Positions 49,824-60,365 of a DNA stretch of 64,000 bases are shown here, one piece after another. The DNA is from Tubiluchus corallicola. Lineage: Eukaryota > Priapulida > Priapulimorpha > Priapulimorphida > Tubiluchidae. The notes below the pieces were generated by a model. It was not told where the DNA came from and ran no database searches. It was given only the letters and a program-made list of their open reading frames with translations. The position numbers and the translations under genes are program-made. Positions within the stretch are counted from its first letter, which is position 1. Each line of letters begins with the position of its first letter. The stretch is taken from contig JAQGDQ010002367.1 in NCBI GenBank assembly GCA_030141605.1, positions 1 through 64,000 of the forward strand. The letters are read 5' to 3'.

Positions 49824-50549
49824 CTGCAAACAGAATGCACAAAAATGTCCTCAATCTTAAAAAAAGAAACGGAGTCTTGTTAGTACACTGTACCACAAAG
49901 GTCTCGACGGTTACAATCAGAAGTGGCTATTTTTAGTGTTATATTAGTTTTATTTTTATAATTTAATTTTAAGGCGCTAATAATTGCAATGAATTGTGTA
50001 TACTGGTGACACCTGTGTAATAAGTAATAAATTAGAAAAGCTGAGCAAAGACAAAAATTACGTTAAACAATACAATTAGTTATCGCGTAAACTCATTTCA
50101 CATTTTGCATTTCACATTATACGTATATATGTATAAGAAAGGTAATTTTTTGAATTGTACAAAATTTGAAATGAATTTCTCACTTTTTGCACAAGTAAGG
50201 ACATTATTTAACGAACTTTTCACGCCAAACAATGTTTAACCCACTGATTATACATTTTAATTTTGAATATAAAATAAAACAAGAGAAAATACCGTTTTAA
50301 AGGAAGTAGGGCCTACATTATTGCTATTTTGTATTTAAAATTAAAACACAATAAAAAGTTTTACAGCAAGCTCGTCAGTCTCAAAACATGATAAAATCAT
50401 GTTATTTTATTGATTTATTTTTATTTTAAAGTAAAATGAAAACAAAAAAGAAACATTGTGAAAACGTATCACGAATCTCTTTTCAGGCTTCATTCTAGGA
50501 AAGTAAGATAGCTTTATTATAATCCACTTCAGTAGCCAACTCTCTTTCA
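49824..50549. other. AT-rich spacer (intronic if the exon model is right)
   Basis: Nothing recognisable, and no transposon motif was seen. Confidence 0.5.
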
Positions 50550-50965
50550 ATGGAGAGCAAAGCTAATCAGCACAATCTTTCCTCCGCCAAAAAAGGAAGA
50601 TAGGAATGTTTGTTTCAGCCGGATCATTCAGCAACTGCGCTAGTTATTGGTAAGATCAGAAAAATGTGGACAGGTTAGAATAAACAGAAGACACGTCATT
50701 GGCGATCATGAATACGAGTACATTGTTGATGGTCAGTTTCTCGTCACTTGAATTCGGCGCTCATTTCAAAAACATGGGAGCAAGGTTTTTTAAATAAAGT
50801 AACGGTTCCAGAAAATTCTTCCAAAGCCATGCGATTAAAAAACAACAAACAAATTGCAGAAGTGAACTGCAGAGTTAAAAAAAATGTCGTAAAAACACCA
50901 ATATGAAGAAATGTGCTCAGGGGGAGAGGTTGCACCCCCTCGCTCCTCTATTAGCTACGCCACTT
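50550..50965 (+). pseudogene. Coding-like but broken stretch of unknown origin
   Basis: From the ATG at 50,550 the plus strand reads 'MESKANQHNLSSAKKGR', a stop, then 'ECLFQPDHSATALVIGKIRK'. After a frameshift it gives 'VRINRRHVIGDHEYEYIVDG', and later 'FGAHFKNMGA'. Stops and frameshifts interrupt it, but its base use is more coding-like than its surroundings. It ends near a minus-strand 'gtggcgtagctaatag' motif (50,953-50,968), a sequence type I associate with repeat ends. It could be a decayed transposon gene; the identity is unknown. Confidence 0.35.
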
Positions 50966-50968
50966 AAA

Positions 50969-51499
50969 GTGGGGTAATATTCTTTTGAAACCGTGTTAAA
51001 AACAGTTAATTACCACAACACTGCAACCACAAATGTTATAAGGTTTTACCGCCTATTTCACTCATTTCGTAACTTATTTTTATGTGAAAATCAAGTATAA
51101 ATTTTTACGTATACATGTAGATGTATAATATTTTTTAAATCAAGACACAAACATGCTAACTTTTTTGAAGTAGAAAGTTTACATTATTTTGCATTCGCTT
51201 TACAAACGTTTTCGTTACTGACCTACAGACATATCCGTTGAAAAAACATAACCTGTAGATTGTTGTTTATGTATATATGTTTGTGTATACATGTATAAAC
51301 CACCATTATAAAAAAACAACAACAAGTAAACGAATTAAATCGATACATTTACTACAAAGGAGTATTGTGGCTCAAGCGTACAGAACAAATGAACTCTAAT
51401 TCATTTAGTTAATGAAAAGGAAAATAATTATACACAGCAATGTTACAGAAGAATTTTAATAGCACTTTACACAATTGAATCTATATTTTACATGGATAG
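50969..51499. other. AT-rich spacer, no supported gene
   Basis: Nothing recognisable. Confidence 0.5.
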
Positions 51500-51830
51500 G
51501 ATTCAGAGAGCCACTGATTCCTATGGTGTTTAAGGCTGTTTCGAGAAAAATTACAATAATTTTATACAATTATACAGCGTCATCTTAACTACTTGACAAA
51601 ATTATTATCACCAAGATTTAGAAATTTTAATACTTCACGTATAAAAATGTCCACTCTTGCGTATCAAATGACTCTTCAAAGTCAATTAATAATAGAATCC
51701 AGGGTTGTCGCTTTTTTCTGCTTAAGGCAATAGGTCGTACACTAGTTTGTGTTTTCAGCTATATATCGGCCTTTTACAAAAGCATTTTGAGTATTACTTA
51801 TTAATATATCAATAACGCTTTTTGAACACT
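51500..51830 (-). mobile_element. L1/Tx1-like LINE reverse-transcriptase fragment
   Basis: On the minus strand 51,800-51,749 reads 'SNTQNAFVKGRYIAENTN', followed in shifted frames by 'DLLP-AEKSDNPGFYY' and 'EVLKFLNLGDNNFVK' (about 51,640-51,600). This resembles the 'Q.gFi.gR.I.dN..l..d' to 'iDFeKAFDs' segment of L1 and Tx1 type reverse transcriptases. It is fragmentary and inactive. Confidence 0.6.
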
Positions 51831-52429
51831 GCTAAAAAGGCTGCGAAGATTTTACACTGCGATTTGAATTTTATTATATTGAATGTATTAGCTATCCCGT
51901 CACTTCCTGTCCTATATTTTCCTACTCTTCTCCCCCTCCTATCTCATTCATTATTTTATTCCATATTAAGCATACTATAAGCGTTATCAGCGTTATTTGT
52001 TTTTATTGTTCTGGTTACGCTTCATTACGGAACTGTCACTTCCAGACTCTCCTGTATTATGAAATAGAAAATACGATACCAGGCTCAGTTATTAAAAGCT
52101 ATTAAAAGTGATTAAGCTATAAGTATTACTCCTTGCCAGTCGCTTCAATATGTATTAAAATAAATTTAATTTGAGACGTTTCGTTAGCATCAGCTAACAT
52201 CTTCGAAAACAACTTCGATAGCATTAATGATCGTACTGAGGTTATAAAAAATGGCATCCCAATCGGTGAAATTCTCTGCAGTGTCGGGGAATTTACTAGT
52301 AAAAGGAAGCTATTGAGATGCTATAAACAACTGCCAGATACTATAAACAACAAATTGTCAAAGACTCCATTTTAACTGCTAAACGTTTAAACTCTGATTT
52401 GTTAATCATGGATCATAGGACTGACCAGT
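51831..52429. other. Spacer, possibly the far 5' part of the next LINE
   Basis: No clear motif. The plus strand from about 52,190 may already belong to the LINE that follows. Confidence 0.4.
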
Positions 52430-53889
52430 AGAACGATACAATAGTTACTTTCAACGCTGAATCATCCTCAGCCACTGCGCTATCGCAACAATGCTGACTG
52501 TTTTAACAACTGTTAGTTCGCACAAACATCTTGGTCTATATCTCTAATCTGGGATGAAATGGGATGTTCATATACTGTATTCAACAGATAAACGGATCGA
52601 TATGCTGAAAATAATTTTTTATGTGTTACCCTTCCAGTTTTATAAATAATAATAATAATATAATATTATTTATTTATTCCAAAAGCCAAGTACAATTTAA
52701 CAATATCTTACACAAAAATTCACAATTTGAAAATAACATAAAAATAATAAATGAAATATAGCCAAACGATTGATTAATTCAGCGCAGTCAATTATCGGCT
52801 CAGATCAGAAGATGAACTTGTAAGGTCTGAGCCGAATAGGCAAAATGGAATAACAAAGTTTCAAGATAAAAGGAAGGAAAGCCTGTAAGGTAATAAGTGT
52901 AATGATATGATGAGAAACAATGGCGAATGACAAGATGTAGGGATTAGATTTGCATTAAAATTTTAATAATATTAACAAGCAAATAATTTTGCAAATCTAT
53001 GATCCGCCCTATTCTTGAATATGCTGACTCTGCTGTGTAATATACCTGTCCTGCATGCCTTTCAGATTCTATCGAAAATGTGGGAAAACCTGCGGCCTTT
53101 ATTTGCTCCAAAGCGATGAAAGCCTCCAATACTGCAAACTTATTATATGACAATGACTTTGATCTGCTATCTGATAGAAGACTATTTGTGTGCTTGTATA
53201 GCAAAACCGTCCATAGGTCGACAATTAAGCTTTTCTAGCTATTCACATATGCTGAACCTCCATTTCGTGAAGATCATTTTGATACCAAGCTCTATGTTAT
53301 TTCTAAGCTGAGATAATTCACGTTGAAGTTGAGGTGCACGCTATGCAGCAAATCTTGAGAAAAACTCTGTTAGACGCTGTTTTTTGTCGCGTCTCTACAA
53401 AACACTTAGCAACCGTACGAAAGTGTGGTTGCTTATTATGCTACGCTAATACGGAATTATCTGTTCAGTTCTTAAGAAATCGTAATAACCTATCTTTATT
53501 TTGTACTCGTTGTCTTCATAATTCTTTCTTTCCTTTGGCTGTGTCCGCTTGAAATAACCTTCCTTCTTATACACAATTACCAACCTCGATCAGTAGCCTA
53601 AACATAATTTTTTTAAAGAATTATATCGATTTCGCAAACAGACCCCAAATATTTAACTCACGGTAAAATTCTTTACGGTATGTACTCACTTAAGAATAGG
53701 TTTTTCTCAGCTTAATTATCATATAAACATGCATGGTTGTAAAAAATCTAGTGGTAATATTGTTGGGAAAAAATGTTCTCGTGGTTATCGTTTTGAACGT
53801 ATTAGCCATTATTTGCTCGAATGCCCTCTATATGCTGTAAGCTGAGAGAAACTCATACACAAGTTATATAATTTGTACTTTAATAATAC
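52430..53889 (+). mobile_element. Decayed LINE, C-terminal reverse-transcriptase half
   Basis: Plus-strand pieces in order: 'SHKHLGLYL' (about 52,514-52,540), 'KRIDMLKIIFYVLPFQF' (about 52,593-52,640), then after a 340-base interruption 'SMIRPILEYADSA' (about 52,998-53,036), 'CPACLSDSIENVGKPAAFIC' and 'NTANLLYDNDFDLLSDRR', followed by 'RCLHNSFFPLAVSA' near 53,510, and the closing His/Cys segment 'RISHYLLECPLY' near 53,800. This is the standard order of a LINE reverse-transcriptase thumb and C-terminus. The element ends where the BEL/Pao LTR begins. Confidence 0.75.
52640..52975 (-). mobile_element. Short LINE 3' end inserted in the plus-strand LINE
   Basis: The roughly 330-bp segment separating two blocks of the surrounding LINE starts (plus strand) with TAA-type simple repeats and continues 'ccaaaagccaagtacaattt'. 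Read on the minus strand, this is a LINE-like 3' end followed by an A/T-rich tail. It is probably a 5'-truncated insertion. A clear target duplication was not found. Confidence 0.5.
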
Positions 53890-54266
53890 TGTGGATGCGC
53901 CCAAACCAATATAAACCAAAACGCAGTACGGCTTTGATTTGGTGCGATGAACCCCAAATAAATTTATTTTATAAAGTACAAGATCGGAAAAGCAAGAAGA
54001 AAATAGTAACTGCAAAAAAGTAGCGAAAAATGATAATAATTTTTTTATTAACAAACAGTAGTGATTAACAAGTAAGCAAATGAGTTGAGAAAAACTACTG
54101 TAGATAGATTTAGTATTACGCATTTAAAATCAAAATTAAAGGGAAGACATACTATTGCTGGTTTACAAAATATTAGCAATAGGTCACATACGAAATTAAT
54201 ATCACCACTACATGATAATTAGCACTAAAAGTAGAGTCATTTATGGCTACTTACGATTTTAGTGGC
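53890..54266 (-). repeat. BEL/Pao 3' LTR
   Basis: About 377 bp, sharing with 58,713-59,045 the blocks 'ggctttgattt', 'taaatttattttataaagta', 'agtagtgattaacaagtaag' and 'cactacatgataattagcac'. In element orientation it ends in CA. It contains about 45 bp near 54,090-54,140 absent from the other LTR. Confidence 0.92.
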
Positions 54267-55065
54267 CTTATTTAAACATCACATTTGTCCGTAAGATATA
54301 ATTCGAAAACCAGAACTACATGTACACTGTGACAAGGTATGTACGAAAATGAGAACGACAGGTCTACAGAGTATAAAGGTTACAGGCTTGTGGTGATTCA
54401 TTTCAAGTGGTAATGTGTAGTAGGGATATACAGTCGCATTCACGTCTGGCTCCCCCAAAATGTCTAATGAGAATTTTGCACTGAGTCCAGGCTCCCCGAT
54501 GGGGGATTCAACTAAATCTCGCACTCAGTGATGAGAACCAGCTTGGTGATTGATCGTTCCATTTCGCTGTCTTGGATCTTCAGTCTGACGCTTCTGACAT
54601 CACCACCGGTTTCGGTTGTATACGTTTTGATGACTTTTCCCAGTTTCCACATGTTTCTAGGCACTGTGTTATCAACTATCAGACAAACATCACCAATACG
54701 TAGTGATCTCTTCTTCTGGTGCCACTTTGATCGTGGTTGAAGTATGTGGGGATGTACTCACGCCTCCACCTCGACCAGAATTGGTCCACAAGGTATTGTA
54801 CTCTTCTCCACTGCTTTCTGCAGTAGACGTCTTTGCGTTGGAATACACCAGGTGGCGGCAGTATAACTCTTGATTTGGTCGTCAGTATGCTGCTTGGGGT
54901 TAATGGCAGAAGCTCATGGTCACTTATAGACTCTACGGTGATAGGATGGCTGTTTATGATGGATTCAACTTCAACAAGAAAGGTCCTCAATGACTCAATA
55001 GGCTGGGATTTTCGAGCATTAGCTATTCCAACATTCTTCTGCTGGCACCTATTAGGCGTTCTCAC
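54267..55065 (-). pseudogene. BEL/Pao integrase C-terminal region and 3' untranslated end
   Basis: Minus-strand frame 55,065-54,679 contains 'ESLRTFLVEVESIINSHPIT', 'LTPSSILTT' and 'QYLVDQFWSRWRREYI', the conserved tail domain of BEL/Pao integrases. It is separated from the catalytic core by a frameshift. The remaining stretch to 54,267 continues the tail and ends at the 3' LTR. Part of this end (54,290-54,620) is found again at 59,917-60,250. Confidence 0.85.
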
Positions 55066-55579
55066 GTGCCTCCAGGGACAGCTGGTGGCTAGCTGCAGGG
55101 ATATTCATCTTCCAGTCAGCTCCATTTTGCAGCAGATAGTCTTGAATTTTGGTATGGTCCATTTCTTGTAGTCCACGTTGTATTTCATTGGCAGTTCCAA
55201 CTAAATTAGTGCCACGATCACTTCTTAATAGTCTGATTGGCCCTCGTCTGGCTATGAATCTGCGTAATGCCATTATAATGGAATCCGTGTCTAACGAACT
55301 AGCTCCAAATGCAGCTCGGCATCTTAGGCACGTAAATATTCCACCATATCTCTTGAGCGTTTTTCGACCACTGCGAACAAACAAAGGACCAAACAGGTCT
55401 GTACCACAATAAGTGAATGGTGGTGCTGGTGCAAATCTATTGCTAGGTAGGTCTGACATCTTTTGCTCCTCAACACCACGCCTTAATCTACGGCAAGCTA
55501 CGCAGGCAGTTATGACTTTGCAGATGCATGAGTTCAGATTCCTCTGCCAGCATGATGTACTACTTTGGCATGATACCAT
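55052..55579 (-). pseudogene. BEL/Pao integrase zinc-binding end and catalytic core
   Basis: Contains 'KVITACVACRRLRRG' (second half of the His/Cys zinc-binding domain), 'FTYCGTDLFGP' with the first catalytic Asp (55,397-55,399) and 'LLRSDRGTNLVG' with the second Asp (55,217-55,219). The third residue, a Glu normally in 'WER' soon after 'AASH', is disrupted: the frame runs into unrelated residues after 'NIPAASH' and the expected continuation is in another frame. DDE integrases insert the DNA copy into the chromosome; this one cannot. Confidence 0.9.
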
Positions 55580-56885
55580 TTGATGATTAATCTCGATGCC
55601 ACAGTCTTGCCAGGTACTAAAACCAGATTCTCTTGGAAGGACAACTGCGATTTTTGGACTCTAATGCCTGCTCCGATGAGTCCGGCTTCATCAACAAAAG
55701 GGCTCAAGCGTAAAAAGTTCTTCGCCAGTTCATTACCAGCACGCTTCTGAAGCCATAATAGAATTAGTGACTCGGCTTTCTGCAAAGTTTGCACTGAAAA
55801 TACACCGTTTAACTCGATTTCTTCCAAATGCGAATTTGATTCACTTGATTTCTTGGTTGCTGTCTTCAACGTGAAGATAGCACAGGCTCTCATAGCCATA
55901 GCAGCCACCCATTTCATTTTGTACCAGGATGAGCAGTGAGTCTCCAAGGCATCTATAATGTCCATTCTTTCAGTTGCAACTTGCAAATGTGAGTCTTGCA
56001 TGCTTCACTTCTGTGTCCGATTCGGAAATACAATAATTTTCACTGTTGGGCTCCATCCAAAATACTTTAGGTTTCCAAGGAATGCTAGGTCCATTAAACC
56101 AGACATCATTCTTCAAAAGTTGGCTGATTGCCTGACCATGTGAAGCAACATCACTGGTATTATTCTGGGAATCGATGTAGTACCACTGTTTTGCCTCAGA
56201 CTTGTCCAAAATCTGCTGGACTCGATTTGCTACGTACATCTTGAATCTTCGTGAAGAGTTTGTCAAATATCCAGGTACAACTTTGGAATGAGTCCCAAAG
56301 AAATGCTTGGCGTTTTCGTAATCCAAATCCGTATCAAGAGAACATGCTGCACCAACAGATAGCACAGCAGCACAGAGTTCAAGGCATGGAACTGTAATTG
56401 TTTTGATCGGTGAAACTCTGGCTTTACTTCTCACTATGGTGCAGTGAATTCTTTTCGTATCACCAGTTAGTCTCAAATATGAACAGTTGCCATATCCTAA
56501 CAATTTAGCATCTGAGAAGTGATTAATTTGCACATTGGCAATTTCTGTAAAGTTGTCAGGAAACATCTTGGTATGTGTAGCTCTTCCAGAAGTGGCAGGC
56601 TTCGTCTCCACTCCTCTCAGCGTACTATTATTAACTGGTTCATCCCATCCAACTTGGTTACCAGTCAGTTCCTGTAGAATTATCTTGCCAACTAGAATCG
56701 CTGGAGATATCAACCCCATAATATCATACATGCTGTATATAGCAGAAAGTATGCCACGGCGTTGGTGGAGTCTCTTTAAGTTTGACGCGAAAACCAATGT
56801 ATCAGTATCTATGTACCAACGTAAACCGGAAGCATGTTCAAATTGCTCGTCAGAGTTCTTAGACATATCTGTTCGTGTGGCATAG
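55534..56885 (-). pseudogene. BEL/Pao reverse-transcriptase thumb, RNase H and integrase N-terminus
   Basis: Minus-strand frame 56,866-55,970 begins with 'GLRWYIDTDTLVF' and 'RRGILSAIYSMYDIMG', the part directly after the Pao reverse-transcriptase core, then RNase H: 'INHFSDAKLLGYG' (Asp), 'VPCLELCAAV' (Glu) and 'GTHSKVVPGY'. In the last motif relatives have an Asp where this copy has His (CAT, 56,288-56,290). The frame 56,001-55,534 continues to the integrase start 'KWYHAKVVHHAGRG'. Two overlapping frames show a frameshift near 55,980. Confidence 0.88.
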
Positions 56886-57650
56886 CAACACCGTAATACA
56901 GGGACTGAATGTCAGCCAAATGCCACTGGTTCTTGTCTGAATTTGCAATAAACACTCAGAAGTGAATTGGTTAAGTTGGGTCCTTGTAGTAACTCCATGT
57001 TAAGTGCCCTGAAATACACAACTACAGTTGAAAACAACTTGAAGTTTTCCTTTGCGCTTGTGGAATATGGGATGATGTGGTATGTACCATAATTTTCCCG
57101 CTTCTGGTTTTGGCCAGACTGAAACTTTTTTGGTGTAACCATTTTCTATCATGGAAGTCATGAACTTGGTTTACTCTATTCGGAGACGAAAGTTTTTATG
57201 ATTTCTTGCTAGATGTCGCATTCTTTGCTCGCCAAGTCGTTCATTCTCCGGCATGGTAGGATCTTCTCTTCTGAATGGCAGAGGTACAACGTATTTTTCA
57301 TTTTGGAATACTGTTAGTGCACTAAGTTTCTCCATGAAGAGCTTATCCTCCTGTGATTTACCATAACCATTGTTATTGGTATCAAAATTGTTGGCGTTAT
57401 CAACTGGTACAGCAAATTGACGTGCCGAGACTTGATTAACGGCGGCATCTTTGCATAATACTCGGTTGTAAGTTGCTTTCATCAAATTTTATTGGTTGGT
57501 GGTTGAGCCAAGTATGCCCTGTACTGTGCACCCTAGTTTCGTTAGCACAGCAAAACAGCTCTCATTTGGATAACGAATTACCTGAAGTGGTTCCATTGCT
57601 TTGGGACAATTCATTCCAGAGAGCAAATCAATTCCAACATCCGGCATCAT
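56886..57650 (-). pseudogene. BEL/Pao protease-RT junction and fingers; RT catalytic core missing
   Basis: Going down the minus strand: 'VGIDLLSGMNCPKAMEPLQV' (about 57,640-57,580, the end of the protease region), 'KYVVPLPFRREDPTMPENER' (about 57,300-57,240), 'WYIPHHPIFHKRKGK' (about 57,095-57,050) and 'LLQGPNLTNSLLSV' with 'FRQEPVAF' (about 56,990-56,915). Next comes only 'ADIQSLYYGVAMPHEQ', the start of motif A, and then sequence from beyond the catalytic core. The segment with the YVDD active site is absent, a deletion estimated at roughly 150-200 codons. Confidence 0.85.
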
Positions 57651-57654
57651 GGGA

Positions 57655-58095
57655 TCATCATCATCATCTCTGGAGACACACATCATTTGACATGACCTTC
57701 CTGATCACTTTACTCCATGCTGCCCTGTCACCTGAAACCTTCCATGTCTCTGCATTTTTGATATCTAATGGTGTGTTGATAAAATGTTTTTGGATGAAAT
57801 TGATATAAGTCAGCAGCTGTTCTCCTTGCAGTTTCTTTTCTTTCTGCAGTGCTTCTTTGAAAGCTAACTGTAATGGACTGTCATTTGGTAGTCGTATAAC
57901 ATGTCCTAGCCATCTTAACCTTCTCCTTTTGATTTTAATTGTCCATTCGTCTGCCTTGACTTTAATGTACTGATCCTGGTTAGATATTTTGTTTGGCCAT
58001 TTTATTTCTAGAATGTTCCTGTAGTTTCTTCTTTGAAATGCATTAATTTCTGATTCGTGTTGTGCTTAAATTGGCCATAATGTATAAGATCGGGA
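57655..58095 (-). mobile_element. LINE C-terminal fragment inside the BEL/Pao element
   Basis: The minus strand reads 'AQHESEINAFQRRNYRNILE', 'RRRLRWLGHVIRLPNDSP' and 'NAETWKVSGDRAAW', the closing region of a LINE polyprotein, followed directly by a GAT trinucleotide tail (57,654-57,668). BEL/Pao coding sequence lies on both sides. Either it inserted into an already deleted element or the deletion came later. The upper border near 58,095 is approximate. Confidence 0.75.
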
Positions 58096-58690
58096 GCGAA
58101 CCATCATCATTTATGTCATCAGGCTCGTCATTATTCGTCATTAATAAGCTTCTCCGGAGTTTCAAATTATCAGACTCTCTTTTGTCTTCTACGGCTTGTA
58201 ATTCCCGTTCTAGTTTATTCGAAGGCATACGCTTTTTAAATTACTTCTCTGTCGTTTAGTCTAATAGCGGTTTCAATGCGAGATTGTCGAGAGCCACGCT
58301 CACTTTTGAACGCGTTTTCGATGTGACCGAATTTGATGATCTTAGCCGCAATGCCTGATCTACCTGACTTACAGGTTTACTATCGCCGTGCTCATCCAGC
58401 TGATCAGCGGCAGGTACACAACATGGCGGCAACGTCTGCAGAGGGGCAAGTAATAAATTAGGCGGCTCACTCGTATCTTGTCCGTTTGAAAATAAGTTGC
58501 ATGGCATGAGATTGAATGCAGGAGAACATGCAATGTCCTGCGGCCCTTCTTGGATTTCGGCATCTCTGAGCATCTTAGCGATGAGATCCTCCTTCGTCCC
58601 TTGTTCTGCGAGTCCGAATTCCGCGCATAATAACTTCAACTCTGTCTTTTTCTTCTTATTAAGTTCACTTCTTGTTAACTATGAAGCCAT
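58096..58690 (-). pseudogene. BEL/Pao Gag remnant, SAP-like N-terminus
   Basis: The ATG at 58,688-58,690 is followed at the fourth codon by TAG. In the same frame beyond the stop, 'ELNKKKKTELKLLCAEFGL' and 'GTKEDLIAKML' resemble a small SAP-type helix-extended-loop-helix DNA/RNA-binding fold. The frame then continues to a stop at 58,256. A further piece rich in Asp/Asn ('RRSLLMTNNDEPDDINDDG') lies before the LINE fragment. The capsid part and most of the protease are missing. The SAP assignment is a pattern match only. Confidence 0.6.
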
Positions 58691-58712
58691 CCTCCATTAA
58701 AATCGTTTATGA

Positions 58713-59045
58713 TGTGGACGCGCCCAAACCAACATTAACAAAAACGGCAGTACGGCTTTGATTTTTGGTGCGATAAACCTGAAATAAATTTATTTTATAA
58801 AGTACAAGATCGAAAAAAGAAGAAGAAAATGGTAACTGCAAAAATTAGCGAAAAATAATAATAATTAACAAACAGTAGTGATTAACAAGTAAGCAAATAA
58901 GTTGAGAAAAACTAAGTTGAGAAGACATACTATTGTTGGTTTACAAAATATTAGCAATAGATCACATACGAAATTAATATCACCACTACATGATAATTAG
59001 CACTAAAAGTAGAGTCATTTATGGCTACTTACGATTTTAGTGGCA
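58713..59045 (-). repeat. BEL/Pao 5' LTR
   Basis: About 333 bp, starting TGCC and ending CA in element orientation, similar along its length to 53,890-54,266 apart from a missing segment of about 45 bp and scattered substitutions. In element orientation it contains 'ttataaaataaatttattt', which includes TATA-like and AATAAA-like words. Confidence 0.92.
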
Positions 59046-59905
59046 TAAAATTATAAACTAAACGAGTTACTGTGAGGAGGAGGAAGGAGCATTGAGTTTC
59101 GAGTCCTCCTCCAGATAAGTGGAACAATTGACAATTAACATTACATAGTATTTTCATCAGTTATAACGTACATTAGAACATAATAAGTTTTGTTAGTAAC
59201 TTAAGATCAGGACGAGTAAAATTGTGAGTTAATTAAATGTAATGAGTAATTCTTTGTTGCTTTGTTAAATTGATAAAGATTAAGATTTTTCATTTCACGC
59301 GGAATTGATGACCATATTTTAATAGCATTATATTTTGATGACTGTTTCACTATATTTGTTTTTGGAAGAGGGAGTACATAGTTTCCGACGGAATATCTTG
59401 TGTAATGATGATGTTGATTTGAAACTGGACTAAAGTATGACTGAAAAGCTGGTGGAAATAGTGAATTATGATACTGATACATGAAATGAAGACAATACAT
59501 GTCATATATTTCTTTCACTTTGAGAGTTTTAACAGACTAGTAAATTATATTTGTGGGATGGTCATACCTTACATGATATATCAGTGTGAGAATTTTGTTC
59601 TGGGTGATTTGTAAAGCTTTCAGATTACTTTTATATATACCACCCCAAGACATGACGCCATATATTAGATATGGGTAGACTAGACTGTAATAGATTTTCA
59701 TCAATGTTTCTCTATTAACAAACTTGCGTAATTTATAGATGATTCCCAAGGTTTTTCTCAATTTATGCTTTATTACACTTATTTGGTGCTCATCAAGAAA
59801 TATTCCCAAATATTTAACATGTGACTTTTTTCAACAATAACATTACTAAGAACTATGGTTATATTTCTTGATGGTTTTCTCCTTTTCTTTTTAGGAGCAT
59901 GAAGT
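59046..59905 (-). mobile_element. 5'-truncated LINE, reverse-transcriptase C-terminal half
   Basis: The minus strand encodes 'YLGIFLDEHQISVIKHKLRK', 'YPYLIYGVMSWGGIYKSNLK' and 'LKALQITQNKIL' (59,809-59,537), then 'HHYTRYSVGNYVLP' and 'NAIKIWSSIPREMKNLN' (59,518-59,207), the usual LINE C-terminal series. The 3' untranslated part (59,205-59,046) contains mirrored GAGGAGGA and TCCTCCTCC stretches. The coding part is fairly well preserved, with one interruption, so it is among the younger remnants. It sits exactly between a BEL/Pao 3' piece and a BEL/Pao LTR. Confidence 0.8.
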
Positions 59906-59911
59906 CCTTTA

Positions 59912-60250
59912 TCAGTAAGATATAATTCGAAAACCACAAGTACATATACACTGTGACAAGGTATGTACGAAAATGAGAACGACAGGTCTACAGAGTATAA
60001 AGGTTACAGGCTTGTGGTGATTCATTTCAAGTGGTAATGTGTAGTAGGGATATACAGTCGCATTCACATCTGGCTCCCCCAAAATGTCTAATGAGAATTT
60101 TACACTGTGTCCAGGCTCCCCGATGGGGGATTCAACTAATTCTCGCACTCAGTGATGAGAACCAGCTTGGTGTTTGGTCGTTCCATTTCGCTGTCTTGGA
60201 TCTTCAGTCTGACGCTTCTGACATCACCACCAGTTTCGGTTGTATACGTT
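59912..60250 (-). mobile_element. Second copy of the BEL/Pao integrase 3' end
   Basis: Nearly identical to 54,290-54,620 (shared blocks 'gtaagatataattcgaaaac', 'tgtacgaaaatgagaacgac' and 'caggctccccgatgggggat'). It carries only the integrase tail and 3' end, without an adjacent LTR. Confidence 0.9.
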
Positions 60251-60251
60251 G

Positions 60252-60365
60252 AATGTACGAAAATGAGAACGACAGGTCTACAGAGTATAAAGTATATTGG
60301 CGCGTGGTGATTCATTTCAAGTGGTTATGTGTAGTAGGCATATACAGACGTATTCACAATATTAC
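60252..60365 (-). repeat. Third, short copy of the BEL/Pao 3' segment
   Basis: Repeats 'tgtacgaaaatgagaacgac' through 'gtgattcatttcaagtgg' and 'gtagtaggcatatacag' directly after the preceding copy, with more differences. It is evidence of local duplication or a second insertion event. Confidence 0.8.

Larger units (their letters stand above)
53890..59045 (-). mobile_element. BEL/Pao LTR retrotransposon with both LTRs (defective)
   Basis: Two related terminal repeats flank minus-strand coding remains in the order Gag - protease end - reverse transcriptase - RNase H - integrase, typical of the BEL/Pao order. The protein motifs are Pao-like. Damage includes an early stop in gag, loss of most of gag and protease with a LINE piece in their place, deletion of the reverse-transcriptase core, a changed RNase H residue and frameshifts in integrase. 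The copy therefore cannot move by itself. No matching target-site duplication is visible outside the LTRs. Confidence 0.9.

Noticed and set aside
53809-54123. 104-codon minus-strand frame as a gene
   Set aside because: It lies mostly within the BEL/Pao 3' LTR, and the corresponding LTR at 58,713-59,045 does not preserve it.
54833-56885. Plus-strand frames opposite the BEL/Pao pol
   Set aside because: They are shadows; the minus-strand frames carry the RNase H and integrase motifs.
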